In this document: in pieces, positions 8,001 to 9,606 of the stretch | Layout of the letters: every line of letters starts with the position of its first letter | Position numbering within the stretch: position 1 is the first letter of the stretch | Assembly: GCA_036271375.1 (NCBI GenBank) | Contig: DATBAT010000404.1 | Span: 1 to 9,606, forward strand | DNA: 9,606 nt | From: DATBAT01 sp036271375 | GTDB taxonomy: Bacteria > Acidobacteriota > Terriglobia > Terriglobales > Acidobacteriaceae | Direction of reading: 5' to 3' | Program-made: the position numbers and the translations under genes | Notes under the pieces: generated by a model | What the model was told of the DNA's origin: nothing | What the model saw: the letters and a program-made list of their open reading frames with translations, nothing else | Databases searched by the model: none

Positions 8001-8033
8001 CCGCGGATCTTCACGGATTAGACAAATCCACGG
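8001..8033 (+). repeat. Degenerate CACGGATT-type repeat remnant
   Basis: Directly after the stop codon come GCGGATCTT, CACGGATTA and CCACGG, an irregular iteration of a CGGATT/CACGG unit. It resembles degenerate CACGGATT repeats that I recall from intergenic DNA of many environmental bacteria. That recognition is from memory, and the function is unknown. Confidence 0.3.
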
Positions 8034-8046
8034 TTTCCCCTTCCTC

Positions 8047-8067
8047 GTCGCGCATTTTATGCGCGAC
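8047..8067 (+). other. Perfect 9-bp hairpin, terminator-like
   Basis: The arms GTCGCGCAT (8047-8055) and ATGCGCGAC (8059-8067) pair perfectly around TTT. The nearest T-run on the plus strand (ATTTT) begins about 10 bases later, so it is not a standard intrinsic terminator. It may still end or stabilise the transcript of the exported-protein gene, which stops 46 bp upstream. Confidence 0.4.
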
Positions 8068-8137
8068 TGGGTGACGATTTTGGCCTGCTATCAATCGATC
8101 TCCACTGTCGTCTAACTTGGCGTACACTTCCGGGCGC

Positions 8138-8602
8138 ATGAATTCTTCCTTGTCAGTTGCGACATCAAAGCCGCGGCCCATTCCCGCCATCCTTGTTGGA
8201 GGCCTGATCGCCGGGGCGATCGACGTCAGTCTTGCCTTCTACACCTTTGGATCGCGAATGCCGCAAGGCATTGCCAGCGGCCTGTTTGGACGGAACTCTT
8301 TCCAGATGGGTGCGGTTTCATGGATTCTCGGTCTGTGCATTCACTTCTTTATCGCACTCACCATGGCGGCGGTGTACTACGCGGCCAGCCGGAAGCTTCC
8401 CTTCCTCGTGGACTATCCGCTTGTCTGTGGCCTGTTCTATGGCATGGGCCTGTATCTGGTGATGAATTTGATCGTGGTCCCCTTGTCAGTCATCCATGCT
8501 CGCGGCGCAATCGGACGCGGCGATCTCATTGAAGGCCTTCTAGTCCACATGTTCCTGATTGCCTTGCCGATTGCTTACAGCATGCGGACGTTTTCCAGAT
8601 AG
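8138..8602 (+). CDS. Small multi-pass membrane protein of unknown function
   Basis: This 154-aa protein has four predicted membrane helices: about 17-38, 58-81 (SWILGLCIHFFIALTMAAVYY), 94-118 (LVCGLFYGMGLYLVMNLIVV) and 130-150. It has a short polar N-terminus. Similar proteins are, to my recollection, widespread conserved hypotheticals in Acidobacteriota and Proteobacteria, and no reaction is known to me. I chose the ATG at 8138; a TTG at 8117 would add seven residues. Neither start has a Shine-Dalgarno sequence. TACACT (8123-8128) sits 9 bases before the ATG, which would fit a leaderless mRNA. The gene stands alone on the plus strand, 137 bp after the exported-protein gene, and converges with the transposase gene across the first REP-like element. 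Confidence 0.78.
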   Translation: MNSSLSVATSKPRPIPAILVGGLIAGAIDVSLAFYTFGSRMPQGIASGLFGRNSFQMGAVSWILGLCIHFFIALTMAAVYYAASRKLPFLVDYPLVCGLFYGMGLYLVMNLIVVPLSVIHARGAIGRGDLIEGLLVHMFLIALPIAYSMRTFSR

Positions 8603-8650
8603 GCTTTGCAGAATATTCCGTGTGGAACGATTAGTGTTGACCGAGGCGTA

Positions 8651-8663
8651 GTCCCGAAGGGAC
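8651..8663 (+). repeat. Short hairpin GTCCC-gaa-GGGAC next to element 1
   Basis: A perfect 5-bp stem around the loop GAA, preceded by GTA. It stands 8-10 bases before element 1, at the same place as the 9445-9457 hairpin before element 2. The loop is the same but the stem sequence differs. Confidence 0.6.
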
Positions 8664-8670
8664 GGAATGG

Positions 8671-8808
8671 GAAAGCCCGGCACGGTAGTGCCGGGTAGAA
8701 ACCCAAATCACCGAGTCCCGATAGGGACGGCACGCCGGTGGCGACACGTCCCGTCTCTGCGGGACTCGATATATCTTGCCTTTTCCCGGAACTGCCGTGC
8801 CGGGCTTT
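8671..8808 (+). repeat. REP-like composite palindromic element, copy 1
   Basis: The element begins AAAGCCCGGCAC (8672-8683) and ends GTGCCGGGCTTT (8797-8808), perfect 12-bp inverted ends. Each end is itself a hairpin: CCCGGCAC/GTGCCGGG with loop GGTA (8676-8695) and CCCGGAAC/GTGCCGGG with loop TGCC and one mismatch (8785-8804). Inside are CGAGTCCC (8712-8719) and GGGACTCG (8761-8768), again inverted and each part of a smaller GTCCC/GGGAC hairpin. The segment GGGACTCGATATATCTTGCC (8761-8780) is shared exactly with copy 2. The terminal hairpins are followed outward by CTTT, so they could act as terminators in both directions. Confidence 0.8.
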
Positions 8809-8816
8809 TATATCCC

Positions 8817-8829
8817 GTGCCTGCGGCAC
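8817..8829 (+). repeat. Short hairpin GTGCC-tgc-GGCAC after element 1
   Basis: A perfect 5-bp stem with loop TGC, 8 bases beyond the end of element 1. The same loop sits in the GTCCC-tgc-GGGAC hairpin inside element 2 (9548-9560), with a different stem. Confidence 0.55.
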
Positions 8830-8920
8830 TGGATTGGTGGCTTGCTGTGGGAATTGTTTCGCCTTTGGGCATGCCTTGCTCTGATACAAATTCTGAACTC
8901 GGTTCCATCGCTGGGCGTTC
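8830..8920. other. Spacer between repeat element 1 and the transposase stop
   Basis: This 91-bp stretch lies downstream of the transposase gene. I see no gene, no further hairpin and no terminator other than those in the REP-like element. A minus-strand frame passes through it but shows no family resemblance. Confidence 0.5.
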
Positions 8921-9364
8921 TCATCCAAATGCTTCTTTAGGGTCAAACGTCATGCCCGATTTTCGCAACATGGTTTCAAACTCGCCTTCATACGATCTTT
9001 TTTGATGATGTTCCGCCTGGTGCTCGATGTAATGTTTTACCGCATCGCGGTTGGATGTGCTGACGCTGAACGCTCCGTATCCCTCTTGCCAGGCAAAATC
9101 TATTCCGTGTTCGCGTAGCCAGCGGGACGAATTTGCTTTCAGAACTTGAATCGCTTTCGCTACCGGCACGGTTGCAGGCAGGGCAATCAATAAATGTGTG
9201 TGGTTGGAAATTCCACCGGCGGCCAGGACGGGGATTCCGTGGTTACGCCCGGTGCCGGCAAAATATTTGCAGAGCCGTGGGATAAGTTCGACGGGAATGA
9301 GATTTTTTCGTTGCTTGGTGCTAAAGACGCAATGGATGAGGACGTTAGGGTATTGGTGGGCCAT
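8921..9364 (-). CDS. REP-associated tyrosine transposase (RAYT, IS200-like Y1 HUH protein)
   Basis: This 147-aa single-domain Y1 transposase starts at the ATG at 9364; the frame extends upstream only to a TTG at 9418, and the family typically begins with a short segment before a HxVFSTK-type strand, here IHCVFSTKQR (10-19). The HUH metal site is HTH at 55-57 (GGISNHTHLLIALP). The likely nucleophile is Tyr112 in HYIEHQ, with Gln116 as the usual helix residue. WQEGYGAFSVS (92-102) and the C-terminal FDPKEAFG are typical of the RAYT/IS200-like group. All key residues are present, so the protein may be active. Family knowledge: RAYTs bind and cleave single-stranded REP hairpins. The gene lies between two REP-like elements and has no Shine-Dalgarno sequence, suggesting low expression. 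It carries no TnpB partner gene within the window. Confidence 0.9.
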   Translation of the reverse strand: MAHQYPNVLIHCVFSTKQRKNLIPVELIPRLCKYFAGTGRNHGIPVLAAGGISNHTHLLIALPATVPVAKAIQVLKANSSRWLREHGIDFAWQEGYGAFSVSTSNRDAVKHYIEHQAEHHQKRSYEGEFETMLRKSGMTFDPKEAFG

Positions 9365-9444
9365 TGAATCAAGTTGCGGGGATTTTTTGGTTTTGTCAGT
9401 GATGGATGTCACAAACAACGCACAGTGATTCCCAGAATGGGCCA

Positions 9445-9457
9445 GCGCCGAAGGCGC
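9445..9457 (+). repeat. Short hairpin GCGCC-gaa-GGCGC next to element 2
   Basis: A perfect 5-bp stem with loop GAA, 7 bases before element 2. It occupies the position that GTCCC-gaa-GGGAC has before element 1, so the loop is kept and the stem has changed on both sides. Confidence 0.6.
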
Positions 9458-9464
9458 GGGATGC

Positions 9465-9604
9465 GAAAGCCCGGCACGGCAGTGCCGGTGGAGAGCCCAA
9501 TGACCGAGTCCCGAGAGGGACGATACCTCAGCGGCAAGAACCGTGCCGTCCCTGCGGGACTCGATATATCTTGCCCTTTTCCCGGCACTGCCGTGCCGGG
9601 CTTT
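9465..9604 (+). repeat. REP-like composite palindromic element, copy 2
   Basis: Same orientation and layout as copy 1. The ends are AAAGCCCGGCAC (9466-9477) and GTGCCGGGCTTT (9593-9604). The right terminal hairpin has a perfect 8-bp stem with loop TGCC (9581-9600); the left one has loop GGCA and one stem base pair fewer (9470-9488). Inner arms CGAGTCCC (9505-9512) and GGGACTCG (9556-9563) are present. The central part (about 9522-9547) does not match copy 1. The element ends two bases before the window edge, so any flanking hairpin on its right is out of view. Confidence 0.8.
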
Positions 9605-9606
9605 CG

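Larger units (their letters stand above)
8641..9606 (-). mobile_element. REP/RAYT locus: transposase gene between two composite palindromic repeats
   Basis: A RAYT-type Y1 transposase gene (8921-9364, minus) is bracketed by two directly repeated, internally palindromic elements (8671-8808 and 9465-9604) and extra short hairpins (8651-8663, 8817-8829, 9445-9457). This is the layout called a REPtron in gamma-proteobacteria: a domesticated IS200-like transposase kept with the REP sequences it presumably acts on. The right boundary is uncertain because the second element ends two bases before the window edge. No target-site duplication or classic IS end is visible. Confidence 0.75.

Noticed and set aside
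8648..8651. GTAG tetranucleotide at a hairpin base, as in gamma-proteobacterial REPs
   Set aside because: It is not present at the matching hairpin of the second element, so it may be chance.
8575..9005. Open frames across repeat element 1 on both strands
   Set aside because: They translate the palindromic repeats and have no recognisable protein features; the transposase already ends naturally with FDPKEAFG at 8921.
8641..9606. CRISPR array
   Set aside because: Only two copies of the element, about 140 bp each and 656 bp apart, with a transposase gene between them; no regular spacers and no cas genes.

Overview
The window looks like a piece of a chromosome from an Acidobacteriota bacterium (Terriglobia-like). 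Three things point there: moderately high GC, an ADOP-type (acidobacterial duplicated orphan permease) MacB/FtsX protein, and a RAYT transposase embedded in REP-like palindromes. This placement is inference from gene content, because no rRNA or other marker gene is present.

Left part, minus strand (1-2533). An ECF sigma factor (1952-2533), a zinc-finger anti-sigma factor (1470-1955, overlapping the sigma gene by ATGA) and a Spy/CpxP-like periplasmic protein (835-1452) form a compact operon. It ends in a clear intrinsic terminator (702-735). The layout suggests an envelope-stress or metal-response module: the sigma factor is held by a membrane anti-sigma factor and a periplasmic sensor or chaperone is made from the same mRNA. 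Beyond the terminator, on the same strand, is the first 201 codons of an exported GH67 alpha-glucuronidase (1-605), cut by the window edge.

Middle part, plus strand (2764-8602). A complete 808-aa ADOP permease without an adjacent ATPase gene is followed by a 335-bp gap with a possible promoter and a short direct repeat. Next comes an 824-aa exported protein of unknown function, then a 154-aa four-helix membrane protein. No operon linkage between these three genes is evident, since each is preceded by a gap of more than 130 bp. Remnants of short iterated motifs lie just after the stop codons of the first two.

Right part (8641-9606). A REP/RAYT locus holds two directly repeated composite palindromic elements of about 140 bp (8671-8808 and 9465-9604). 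They flank a single-domain HUH/Y1 transposase gene on the minus strand (8921-9364). Further short hairpins beside the elements share fixed loops (GAA or TGC) while their stems differ in a compensated way. This is the most unusual region of the window. RAYT-REP systems are a known class, but the nested architecture of this particular element is worth a genome-wide look. The other genes look like ordinary chromosomal content.
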